Source: Pseudofabraea citricarpa (Eukaryota; Ascomycota; Leotiomycetes; Helotiales; Dermateaceae). Taken from it: a stretch of 64,000 bases of DNA. Shown here one piece after another: positions 37,597 to 46,927 of this stretch. Location of the stretch: contig JAPWGK010000006.1 in the NCBI GenBank assembly GCA_029641185.1, forward strand, positions 682,001-746,000, read 5' to 3'. The notes under the pieces are model-generated. The model did not search any database and was not told where the DNA came from. It worked only from the letters and a program-made list of their open reading frames with translations. Numbering within the stretch: the stretch's first letter is position 1; each line of letters starts with the position of its first letter. The translations under genes were made by a program, and so were the position numbers.

Positions 37597-38836
37597 ATGG
37601 CTCTACGGGAGATTCCTTCGGCTTTTGGCCGATTACTAGCACGAGATGGACGGACAAGGACAACGGCCATATCACAGACGTGCCGACGCTATGCATCAGG
37701 GGAAGCAGCAGCATCAACGCCAGCTCCAGCACGGGAGCAATTGGCGGCCGAGGATTTCCAGGAGCTCGAGTCCCAGTCATCGCTGTTCGCCGATGGCCCT
37801 TCAGAAAGCGTGCTCAAAGCATTCGATCCCGTGAAGAGAGCGCAAGGCAGAACAAGAGAGCTTCCAGCCAGTCGGTATGGAAATAAGGAATCGCCTGATT
37901 GAACGATCGAGTACTAATGCCAGCTAGATACCAGTACAAGTCTCCAAGATACTACCGTGGTCCACTTCATCCTCATCAGCCTCCTCCAACTTCCGATCCC
38001 TCCTCGAGAGAATTCGTACCCGGGCCCTTCGGTTACAATCGAGTGCAACAAACCTACGAATCTACTGTAGCTCAAGATCTCATGACTCTAACATATACAC
38101 ACAAGCCACCAGGAACCGTGACGGCACCAAAGGCTGAACGTCTGCGTGAATGGGACAACTCATCTCCATACATGAAGGGTAGACCAAAGCGAGGTCCCAG
38201 AGGAGGAGATGTCCTTCGATTAATTGAAAACGATATCACATGGCGCAATATCCCCAGGGTTGAGAGAGTTGTCGTGCACAGTATGATTAGCGCAGCTACT
38301 CAAGACTCGGCAGCTTTGCATGTTGGTGGTATCCTGCTACAGGCCGTCACGGGTGTGAGACCGACTGTGCACAGGGCAAGGCACAGTGTTGCACAGTGGG
38401 GAATCAGAGAAAGGATGTTTGTTTCTTTGACCTGCGAGTTAAAAGGTGTGCAGGCATATGAGTTCATCGATAAATGTGTCAACCTCGTCATGCCTCGAAT
38501 TAAGGATTGGCCAGGTGTTGCAGGCAAGTTTTATCACTCCGAATTGTATAAACGAGACTAACAATATACAGGAACAACTGGTGACAGCAGTGGAAACATC
38601 CATTGGGGTTTTGATAGAGAAGGAGCGATCTTGTTCCCAGAAGTTGAGGTCAATTATGACGTAAGCAATTTCCCAAGCATCGCCATGAATGTAGTTCTAA
38701 TTTTGTATAGATGTACCCACCCAAGATGATTCCTGGTTTCCACGTCAATGTTATCACATCTGCAAAGTCAGATAGGCATGCTAGAATGTTGATGAGTGCT
38801 CTTGGCGTTCCTTTCTACGGAAAGTTGGTAGATTAA
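37597..38836 (+). CDS. MRPL7: Mitochondrial large-subunit ribosomal protein uL5m (MRPL7)
   Basis: Component of the mitochondrial 54S subunit that binds 5S-like or central protuberance RNA. Exons 37597-37874, 37928-38523, 38572-38660 and 38711-38836 give 362 residues. The first 35 residues (ALREIPSAFGRLLARDGRTR) are Arg-rich without acids: a mitochondrial presequence. The uL5 core has ENDITWRNIPRVERVVVHSM, ALHVGGILLQAVTGVRPTVH and RERMFVSLTCELKG, and ends with MIPGFHVNVITSAKSD and GVPFYGKL. Intron 2 (38524-38571, 48 nt) is of the GC-AG type with GCAAGT donor and GACTAAC branch; it joins VAG to TTGDSSGN in frame. The other introns are 53 and 50 nt. Confidence 0.92.
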
Positions 38837-39758
38837 GCTTGGTGATTTGGATATGGTGTGGAAAAGTATGAGCCTTTGTTGTAAACAATGTACTACTATT
38901 AGGACGGGTCTGTACTAGGCTATAGAGCAGTATGTATAAAAAGAATCTACCATGTATAAAAATGTATGTGTTTAGGAACGAAAATCTGAACATTTGTCTT
39001 CGCTGTTCTCTTGTCGCTAGTATGGTGCTTCTACTGCCATGATTCATAAATAATAGCCCTCCTGATACAATAAATGCACAAGCGCTTCCAGACATGAAGC
39101 CATAATAAGTCGCATATTCAAGCATCACGAGCCAGCTTGATTCAAAAGACCTGCCTTGCTCTCCCTTAGCTAAGAAAGTAGAATTGCAGCTTACCTTTTT
39201 TGGTCGAAGACAACCAAAAATCGAGTGTGTCCCAGTTGGAAGAATACAATCTCGACATGAACACTTCTATTCGAGGCTAAAGATTTATCACTACATCACC
39301 TTTTTCATCTATCAATCCTCATTTGCTATGAATTCCGATGGACAATATATACCAAGCAACATAGTTCATTCAATCTTCCAATGACATATACTAATACCGA
39401 TGAATGTATCTTGATACAATGACTTGCTAACATTCGTTCAGTGCTGGTTTTAGTGACACTCGAGAAATCAACCGAGCTGAGTTTGAACTGTAACATAGAG
39501 CGGCGACAATTGTAATACTGTCTGTTTGGTAATAACCCTGGCACTAATATCAACTGAAAGCAGTTGGCCATTGACCTCTTCTATGTAATGAAAAGTGTGG
39601 TATTGCTTATCATAATAGTTGCCTGACACGCAGACACTCCTAGGATGTACATCCATGCTAAAATATTATCCTCAAACTCAAGTCATGTTTCTACCAGCAG
39701 AATCCCTTGATATTCTATATTCGACTGCAAGATTGTCAATGTGATTAAAACATGGCCA
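38837..39758. other. Convergent intergenic region between uL5m and HET-domain genes
   Basis: 922 bp holding the 3' flanks of the two genes. AT-rich. Antisense frames at 38781-39128 and 39468-39656 start with ATG or not but show no domain, signal or splice support. Nothing recognised. Confidence 0.45.
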
Positions 39759-42293
39759 TCATATTAACTGGCATTCTACTTTCGTCCGAACTTCATGTGT
39801 CAACATCATTGCTGCCCGCTCAAGCCTGTTTATTGTCTCTTGCGGAAGTTTTCCTTCTGGGCCCTGCGAAGTAGAAGGTGCTAATTCGATTTCTAATGCT
39901 TGCAACTCTTTCAACTTTGTTGACACACTTGGCCAATTAAGCTCACTCGATGCAAGCAATGGCTCAGCATCATCATCCATTGCTCCATGCAGGTAGCAGT
40001 CACCAACCAGCGCGTGTCTCATATGATCTACGGGGTGCAGAACTATGGGAGTTTTACTACCATGAAGCAGAAATATTTTGTCTTCAGGAAGCATGCTTGA
40101 TGGTCCGAGTCCTATGTACCCAGATGAGGTCACAAATAATCGTCGTCGGTAGGTCGCTAGCTTCACTGAAGCATCTACAGATGCAATTTGTCCCATACTA
40201 ACAACAGAGGTTGGATCAAAGATATCGAAGAACAAATCCCGGAGTCTTGGTAGAGCCTCATCCATTTCAATATTGATCTCACCAAGTGGTGTATTTGGTA
40301 AGCCAAAAAGCCAAGCCTCAAGAAATGTCTGATCTTCCACTGCAATACGACGAAAGTTCGCGGCATGTCTATCAGAGCTCGAAAGAATTATGTCACCACA
40401 TAAAGTTCTTTGGAAGACGTGACCAAATTCTTTCTCTGTTCCATATCTATTTTGCAAGCTAGAAGCACCCAATGCTTGACTTGGATGAAATGAGTAGAAC
40501 AGGCTTGTGGCCTCTTTAAACCACGACTGAATGGTAGAGGTCAGCTCTTCACTGGAGATATTTACCTTGCCAACTCTGGAAACGCAGCCGATTAAAATTC
40601 CATGGACAACAGTGACGTCTTCGGTTGCATCGTATGTCAAAGTGGGTGCTTCGAAGAAGTTTCTAGAGAGTTCAAATCTTCCCTCCTCAGATTGAGCCCC
40701 AAAGAAGCGGTTATAAATATTAAAACCAGTGGCGAGTCTAGATAGAATAGCATTCACGCTCATAATGAACTTGTCGTCTTCGTAATCAGTACTTCTTTTG
40801 GCCAATCGGTATAGGTTTGCATTTTCAGCACGGCGTCGATCGATATCATCGTACAGAGCAGTCCCTAGAGTGATCAAAATGTCAGTATCCAGGTCGTGAT
40901 AGTTTAGCTTAGTGGCAAAAGGAGCTGTATTCTAAAAATAATAGCCAACATGCGGCTTCTTTGAAGCGGAGAAACCCAGCTCCTTTTGGCACTTACAATC
41001 TGGGACCCAAGAGGGAAGACCAGGACGAGTCTTTCTCCCACGGTCTCCCATCAACAACTCGAGCGACTGTGTGGACATCACGATCTCGCGGGCTGTTTTA
41101 ACAAACACTGCTGGAGTATCAAGTGTATAATCCGCCACCATCTTGATACCTTTCTGGAGACCTAGAAGTGCATAAACCCTATCCCTGTCATCCGTAGCTT
41201 CACGTCCACCGAATTGTCTTAAGAGTGGTAAAAGGTCCTGCCGTGTTCCGCTTCGCCATCGATCGCGTAGATTCGCGATATCCCCAATCATACGAGCGAA
41301 TAAGGACAAAACTTTAGTGAATTCTCTTGGGTAAGCTGATATAAGAGATGAATAGAGGTTTCTCGAATAATTGGTTGCAGCAGCCGCCAACATCTGCCAT
41401 GGGGCAACCAGAGAACCATATATAACTCTTACTTGTTTTGGAACAACAATTTCTTGGATGATCCAGACTCGGTTCCACCAACGCGAGCGCATAAGCTGTC
41501 TCAGACCTTCAAAGAGCCCTTCCTGATAATGCGAGGGGATTTTGGATCGAGACTGCTCATCAAATGGTGGTATAGACTCAAGGCTTGGGTTGACAGCCAA
41601 CGAGCGTATAAGACAGAAAACATCTAACTCGAAGCCAATATCTGCTGCAGTTCCTACCCTCTTTGGGGACTTTGATTTGCAGCGCTCTTGGAACCCATCG
41701 AGCATGCTTTGATCTCTGTTGTCGTAGAAGAAGATAATCTCAGGATTGGGAGTTTTCGTACTTCGCTCCGAATCGTTTACATGATAGCTTGCCACTTCTC
41801 CCAGATAGACAAGAACTTCCTCCGTGTTAGAGAAAATCTCACGCATCAAGCCAACTTGGTTGGCTCTTTCAATAAAATTCGACTGGTTGATACAGAGGGC
41901 ATCGACCCATAGTGTGAGAATGTCGGAACTCCTCCGAAGTCGACGTAGAGCAGATTCAAGGTTGATAGTGACACAATGTTGGATTCCATTTAGGATGATC
42001 GGTCGCACAACCTTGGCAGAGCCCCATACATAAGACAGTGCTTTGTACGTCGGCTTGTTAGCTAGCGGTACCTGGTAAAGCTCACACTTTATATCGTCGT
42101 CCCAGGCTCCAGGCAGGAGCCTGACCAAGCGAATCTCAAAGCTGTGCAAGTCGAAGAAGATTTGTTGGGTGTTTGTATTATTAGGAAGGCGGTTGATCGA
42201 TGGTGGGGAGATAGCCAGTGCCATATTGCCGGCGATACTGATGGTGGATCCCTCTGAGCTCACTCTCATCGTCGTTCTTTCCTTTTGCGGCAT
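39759..42293 (-). CDS. HET-domain (heterokaryon incompatibility) protein
   Basis: Cytosolic protein with the HET domain, found in fungal allorecognition and cell-death proteins; a specific role here is not known. Exons 40997-42293 and 39759-40864 give 800 residues. The domain starts at YKALSYVWG (residues 83-91) and continues with LWVDALCINQ, EVLVYLGE, RSRWWNRVWIIQEI and LLRQFGGREATDDRDRVYALLGL. The C-terminal half (about 370 residues) has CDIILSSSD-like and YIGLGPSSMLPEDKIFLLHG elements common in this class. The 132-nt intron (40865-40996) has GTAAGT and CTCTAG and joins LPSWVPD to WTALYDD. It removes an in-frame TAG at 40932 that would otherwise make the gene look broken. The upstream GTG at 42308 is not a start; the ATG at 42293 is used. 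Confidence 0.88.
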
Positions 42294-43049
42294 GTTAAGC
42301 TTATGCACATGTGACCACGATGCATAGCCTTGTCAAGTGCGACGGTAATCAGAGATGCGCCATGATTGGTCAAATACAATATTTATGATTATCCCCATAA
42401 ATGCCAGAATGGAACCTTCTTATCATAACTTGCTATATATTTTTCAATCTCCTTTTGGTTTGCCTTGAAAATGTAAAGTTGGACCCGGAGGCTCGCTAAG
42501 TCTGGAGCATAGATTTCCTAGATGCTCACCTACCTGTCTATTTTCGGGGACTGGATCATATTGAATATCAACTATATGAGGCAGATCATGTATTACAAAA
42601 CCTGGCCCAGGAATATCTTTTGGTCATGCTCGATAGGCAGGTAAGTACCTATTGAAGTATGTATGCTGGTCCCCTTGTGGATTACATGGAGTTGTAGGAT
42701 CGAGGGTCAGCACAGAACTTTCAATGACAAATAGAAGCAGTGCCAAGGTCGTGATTATGACTTTTGAATGAAGGTTTTTCAGGGCATTCCGTACACTATT
42801 ACAGTCAGTCATCTTGCCATCCATCCATATGTGCTCTTCCACCTGCGCTTTTCGTGTGGGTGTTTTTGGATCGAACCCCGAGTGGGCAGCAACTCATAAT
42901 TATGCACAAATGATTAGAGGCTTAATACATACATCAATAATCCTTGGTCTTGGAATACTAACCCAATATGGCTGCTGCGTGCTTATTTTCGCGCTTTTCC
43001 ACAACGAGAAGGAATCAATAGAGAGCTACATTGCATATGCATTGAATGT
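42294..43049. other. Intergenic region with a possible decayed frame before the LTR element
   Basis: No good gene. From 42814 to 43049 an open + frame of about 79 codons has one hydrophobic segment (LIHTSIILGLGILTQYGCCVLIFAL) and is broken by the LTR element insertion at 43050. It may be the remnant of a small membrane protein. I cannot assign a family. Confidence 0.3.
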
Positions 43050-43155
43050 TGTAGCACGGAAGGAGCGCGCACTAGCGCTATTGCCTGGATTTAAGCCTCT
43101 TCCTCCGTTACAGGAGTTCTTCTCTCTCCAACCACCCAGATAATCATTTCACACA
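43050..43155 (+). repeat. 5' LTR of TRIM-like element (106 bp)
   Basis: Left terminal repeat, TG...CA boundaries. It contains the sequence AAGGAGCGCGCACTAGCGC, which is the same in the right repeat except for single base differences. Downstream, at about 43156-43190, is the place where a tRNA primer site would be expected; I cannot assign a tRNA. Confidence 0.75.
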
Positions 43156-43249
43156 ACCTATTCAACCCTTGCCACACTGGTGACCAATGCCAGGCAGCGA
43201 GATCGCAGCAATCCAATACATCAGAACAACGTGAATCTGCAGAAAGCAT

Positions 43250-43777
43250 ATGTCAGAAACCAATTCGAGTATATCTCAATCTACTTCCCTCAAGATATCT
43301 CCTGCGAGCTCCACAGCAAGCAACGAAGTAAGAATCAACCCGCAAGTCTACGGAAATATCATCCAAATCAGACACAAGTCCGACATCTGTAACAAGTCAC
43401 CGAACTCACAAATCCAAGTAGACTCGAATCATCCAAGGCTCATAAAGAAAGCAAGAGTTGAATCTGACGAATCTTCTTCTGAAGATTACTTCATTCTCAG
43501 ATCTCGTACTAAGGAAGAATTTCACCAAGAACTTTACCCGCAGACATTATTGCCACGAACGAAGCCCAAGTCTGTACCTCATCAAGAACGAAGAATGGCT
43601 TACGTTCACATCGAAGTCCCTACTTTCAATGGCGATAGAGATGACGTCGAACTATGGTTGGACATGGTATATGAATCTTACAAGAGTATTCCTGGAAATG
43701 GAGACAAGGAACAGGAGGATCAAGTTCTTGCAGAGGATAGGGAGCTGGGAATAGCTTCGTTTTGGAGGGGTATATAG
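43250..43777 (+). CDS. Gag-like ORF inside TRIM element (175 aa)
   Basis: Intronless frame within the LTR element, 175 residues from the ATG at 43250. The N-terminal two-thirds are Ser/Lys/Asn-rich and low in order. The C-terminal third contains VPTFNGDRDDVELWLDMVY, which resembles the N-terminal capsid region of Ty3/gypsy-type gag proteins (FxGD...WL). There is no zinc knuckle, protease, reverse transcriptase or integrase. It may be a truncated gag kept from the parent element, or an unexpressed remnant. Confidence 0.55.
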   Translation: MSETNSSISQSTSLKISPASSTASNEVRINPQVYGNIIQIRHKSDICNKSPNSQIQVDSNHPRLIKKARVESDESSSEDYFILRSRTKEEFHQELYPQTLLPRTKPKSVPHQERRMAYVHIEVPTFNGDRDDVELWLDMVYESYKSIPGNGDKEQEDQVLAEDRELGIASFWRGI

Positions 43778-43812
43778 GAATCACTTTTTTCTGGGAAGGA
43801 TACGTGGGTGAG

Positions 43813-43918
43813 TGTAGCACGGAAGGAGCGCGTACTAGCGCTATTGCCTGTATTTAAGCCTCTTCCTCCGTTACAGGAGCTTTCTCTTCTCCAACCACCC
43901 AGACAATCATTTCACACA
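43813..43918 (+). repeat. 3' LTR of TRIM-like element (106 bp)
   Basis: Right terminal repeat, same length and ends as the left one (about 91 % identical by hand count). Followed by ATGT, the target duplication. A purine-rich stretch (GGGAAGGA at 43792-43800) lies about 13 bases before the repeat, where a polypurine tract could be. Confidence 0.75.
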
Positions 43919-44143
43919 ATGTGCATGAAGTATGAATATCATACTGAAAGATCAATCAACTGCAGATATGCTACTAACCGGGACACATCAGTTCTTCCTA
44001 TATCCAATCGAGGACACGATAATTACCTAAAAACACGTCACGCTTGTAATACAAGGCAAGGCGGAATATTTATCACGACAAATATCACGAAGAAGTTAAA
44101 GCAAAACAAAGGGTGATTTTTTCATTCACATAATATAATATAC

Positions 44144-44389
44144 CTAGATAACAGATAATTCGAAATTTAGGTAGTAATTCGCCACACCAGGTACCGTAAG
44201 CGAGGCGCCAAAAACATACAGAGCCAAGATACCGACTATTAAAACACCAAAAGAGGAATAGAGCAAGGTGAAAAACTGCAAAAGTCCAAGTATCAGAGGT
44301 AAACCTGATACTCTTATAAAACCCGGGCCTGCCGGATTTTTGAACGGGTAAACAACCTCATTGTTGCGCCGGAATGGTATCATGCACAT
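44144..44389 (-). CDS. Hypothetical small membrane protein (81 aa)
   Basis: Antisense frame of 81 codons from an ATG at 44389. It has two adjacent hydrophobic stretches (LPLILGLLQFFTLLYSSFGVL and IVGILALYVFGASL), the first in a Phe/Leu-rich form, and a short polar tail. No family recognised. Lack of upstream exons or splice sites and its position in decayed DNA make it doubtful. It could be the last exon of a larger gene or chance. Confidence 0.2.
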   Translation of the reverse strand: MCMIPFRRNNEVVYPFKNPAGPGFIRVSGLPLILGLLQFFTLLYSSFGVLIVGILALYVFGASLTVPGVANYYLNFELSVI

Positions 44390-45506
44390 AGCAAAGCGCG
44401 GAATTACTGGGAGGGAACCTCACACCAAACCGACCACTGCAGTTGCTAGCTTCTCAACCATCGGGATTAACTCAAGCGTGTTACCGCTACACCAGAGCTA
44501 GAAAGTTGTTTGTTAACTAACTTTGCCTAACTGGATATATAAACCATACCTCGAGCCGCGCCGTAACCGGCATAAAGTTTGTCCAGACAGGGAGCTAGGA
44601 AATCGTAATTAAAATGGAAGTGGAGAAGCATAGCCAGTTAACCATTGGATAACAATTCCACGAGATTTAATACACCCATACATTCATTACCTTGTCACAG
44701 TGGGCGCGATCCGCCATGGAAGTTTTTTTGGTAGCGAGCTAAGCGAGAGCGACCGCGTTTGCCTAATTAGTGACGGCGCGCATCGACGACTTGTCCCTAC
44801 ATATGTACTATGTGGCCGTGATGCCGTATTAGATGATGTTCAATTGGTGAAGACACGCAAGCCAAGATACCAAAGTAGAGAAATATGCTGCAAGTGACTG
44901 TTGAGAAATACCCAGCACTTCTCTGCTGCTCACATGAGTATCCACTGTATCCCACCAGATTCTATACTTTGATCACACGGAGCCTCGGTTCGAGTTCAAA
45001 TACCTTTGAATGGTTGAGATAAAGACTATACGTGTGGTTTGATGACCATAAAATTCAATGCTTCGTTCCAGACCACCGGAAAATCCTTACAGCATCGACG
45101 AGGAAGCCTTTCATGCAAAGGTATAGATCCCCAACAATTATCAGAAGTGTCGATAGAGTATATCGAACAAGGACTGGGTACATTGTACTACTCCAGGGAC
45201 CCGATGGATTGGAAGCACAGCAAATTCTTGCCGTTAATTTCATCTTCATGGACATGCCATCTTGCAATGGCCTGTCTGTTGTGCATGATGAATGTTATCC
45301 AGAGCAATTAGTTCCGTAGAATTTCCACAGAACCAAAATACATAAAATCAGTTTCGAGTTCTTCTCAATTCGAGGTTGGACCGGTCCTAATGGTTATACA
45401 TACGTCTCAACAACGGGAGACTGTGAGCATCCGTTGACAGCAAAGAGCGGTAAGCCAGCGGCGTATACATTTTAACCTTCTGATCTGAATGGATACTCTC
45501 AATTCT

Positions 45507-46075
45507 TGTTGCACATCGTACATCCGAGCAATATATACAGCTTCCTTTTTCAGCATACGCAAGGCATTGACTCCAATGTTTCAAGAAACTCGCTCCCCGG
45601 ATTTCAACCAGTACCAGTGTCATCCTGGCGGGACGTGTGCATTTTGTTGCACGTCGTATTTGGAATGATATATTCGGGCTTCCTTTTCAAGAATAGAAAT
45701 GGGCTCATGTTAAGCGGGCATATGTAAGGAAATTGGACTAAGGCGGCGTAGTGGTGAAGTCTCTACATTCGAAGCAGAAACATGCGCATCTGTTGCACGT
45801 CGCGAACCGATCGACATTCCGTTTCAAGCGTAGCAAGAGCGGCGGCTAGAGGCTCTCATATAACTGGAATGTCAATGGGCTCTAAGCTGTTAGACTACTC
45901 AAGTTATGTTGCACGTCGGACACCGAGGGGCTTCCTTTTCAAGCATAGCAAATGTCTTCTAGCACATATTCTCATGTAACCGAGTTCCTCTTAAAAGTAA
46001 AACACGACGACAAAATCCTTCTCCAGTAGCATGATACATCCAAATGAAGAGCTTTCAAGAGACTGTTGCACGTCG
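45507..46075. repeat. Degenerate tandem repeat array, core TGTTGCACGTCG
   Basis: Five copies of a 12-bp core, TGTTGCACRTCG, start at 45507, 45645, 45791, 45907 and 46064, giving spacings of 138, 146, 116 and 157 bp. In the first four copies the core is followed 23-33 bp later by a second conserved block (GCTTCCTTTTCAAGCATAG or a variant). In copies 1 and 2 that block lies at exactly 33 bp, in copies 3 and 4 at 24 and 23 bp. Degenerate further copies may exist at about 46262 (CAACTTCCCC block only) and 46417 (CGTTGCATATCGCTTCCCC). The repeats are not inverted or hairpin-like and contain no open frame in common. Confidence 0.6.
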
Positions 46076-46589
46076 TAGTGAAAGCAACTTCCCCATTGGG
46101 GCTAGCTAATCCCCATAACTAGCAGTCTCTCAAGTAATAGCACGGCGGGGAACCATCCAATACAACCCTCAGAGTGCTCCACGGTACACTATGTACGTTA
46201 CAGCAGAGTAAATAAAGGCAATTTGGTTGGCAGTGATTGCATACCGGATTAATGGGTTATACGAATCCAACTTCCCCTTTCGGCGTAGTAGGCATGACCC
46301 GGAGAATTTTTCTTCAGGTACCTCAATGGTTACCTTGAGAACATCCGATCCAGAAACTCAAATCATTTCGTCATTAACTTGATCATAGCCCATCTGGATA
46401 AAGTGATCTACGATTCCGTTGCATATCGCTTCCCCGAAAAAAATCCTGTGGCATTTTGCTTGCTGCTTTGCTGGCTTCATTCCGAGTGGCTGCAACACAG
46501 CCGGGGCCGTCGCCTATTGGCACAGCACGTGCACCAAAGGTATAGAGAGCATCCATCACATGTCGAATGGGAATGAGTGCGCTCAGCTC

Positions 46590-46880
46590 CCAGGGTAATG
46601 AATCCCTTGAGATATTATTTAATTTCTTCAGGGCTCAAGTACTTTAAAACATTTAAACCTGTCTTACTATTACGTAATTTGGAATTTTAAATTACTCTGC
46701 AATAATCGAAATTAAGGGCAGACCATTCTAATTTTTACCAGGCTAATTTGGTGTAGTAGAAGATTTCTAGCATGTATTATTTTCATTAAAAATTCGGCAA
46801 ATTATAGTGAAGAATAATCTGAGATAAATAGCATTTCTCTTGGTGCTTGGAAGCAAGACAGTTTAATTAAGGCCTACTGA
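46590..46880. other. Strongly AT-rich block
   Basis: A 290-bp stretch with clearly lower GC than the rest of the window, with repeated words such as AATTT, TTTAAA and ATTTAA. No gene or repeat boundary is seen. It could be the remains of a repeat altered by RIP (C to T mutation), as is usual in such fungi, or a simple AT-rich spacer. Confidence 0.4.
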
Positions 46881-46927
46881 GTCTACGAAGATGGACACAC
46901 AATTATCACTCCGCGGGACAGTTTTCC

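Larger units (their letters stand above)
43050..43918 (+). mobile_element. Miniature LTR retrotransposon (TRIM-like), 869 bp
   Basis: Two 106-bp direct repeats flank a 657-bp interior. Both repeats begin TGTAGCACGG and end TTTCACACA (TG...CA ends), are of equal length and differ at about 9 positions, most of them C/T changes. The flanks carry a duplicated target: the bases before the left repeat (ATGT at 43046-43049) equal those after the right one (ATGT at 43919-43922). The interior has no pol, only one frame that looks gag-like. This size and structure match a TRIM, a nonautonomous LTR element mobilised by a full-length relative. The divergence of the repeats suggests it is not a recent insertion. 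Confidence 0.78.
43919..46927. other. Repeat-rich, gene-poor island
   Basis: About 3 kb without a convincing gene. Parts: 43919-44143 AT-rich; 44144-44389 a small antisense frame (see separate entry); 44700-45330 open frames without recognisable features; 45500-46075 degenerate tandem repeats (see separate entry); 46590-46870 very AT-rich, with many TTTAAA and AATTT words. The segment lies between the HET gene with its TRIM element and the sugar transporter, and probably represents decayed repeats or genes. Confidence 0.4.

Noticed and set aside
39468..39656. Antisense ATG frame of 62 codons between uL5m and the HET gene
   Set aside because: No domain, no signal peptide, AT-rich, no splice sites linking it to the HET gene; treated as chance.
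40932..40934. In-frame TAG that appears to split the HET-domain gene into two halves
   Set aside because: The TAG lies within a 132-nt intron (40865-40996) with canonical GTAAGT and CTCTAG; splicing joins LPSWVPD to WTALYDD in frame, the normal HET family form, so the gene is not broken.
44985..45003. GGTTCGAGTTCAAAT, resembling a tRNA T-arm (B box)
   Set aside because: No matching A box, anticodon stem or acceptor stem within 90 bp on either strand.
45032..45319. Two overlapping + strand frames of about 90 codons in different phases
   Set aside because: Both lack domain, signal peptide or splice evidence, and they cannot both be genes; they lie in decayed repeat-rich DNA.
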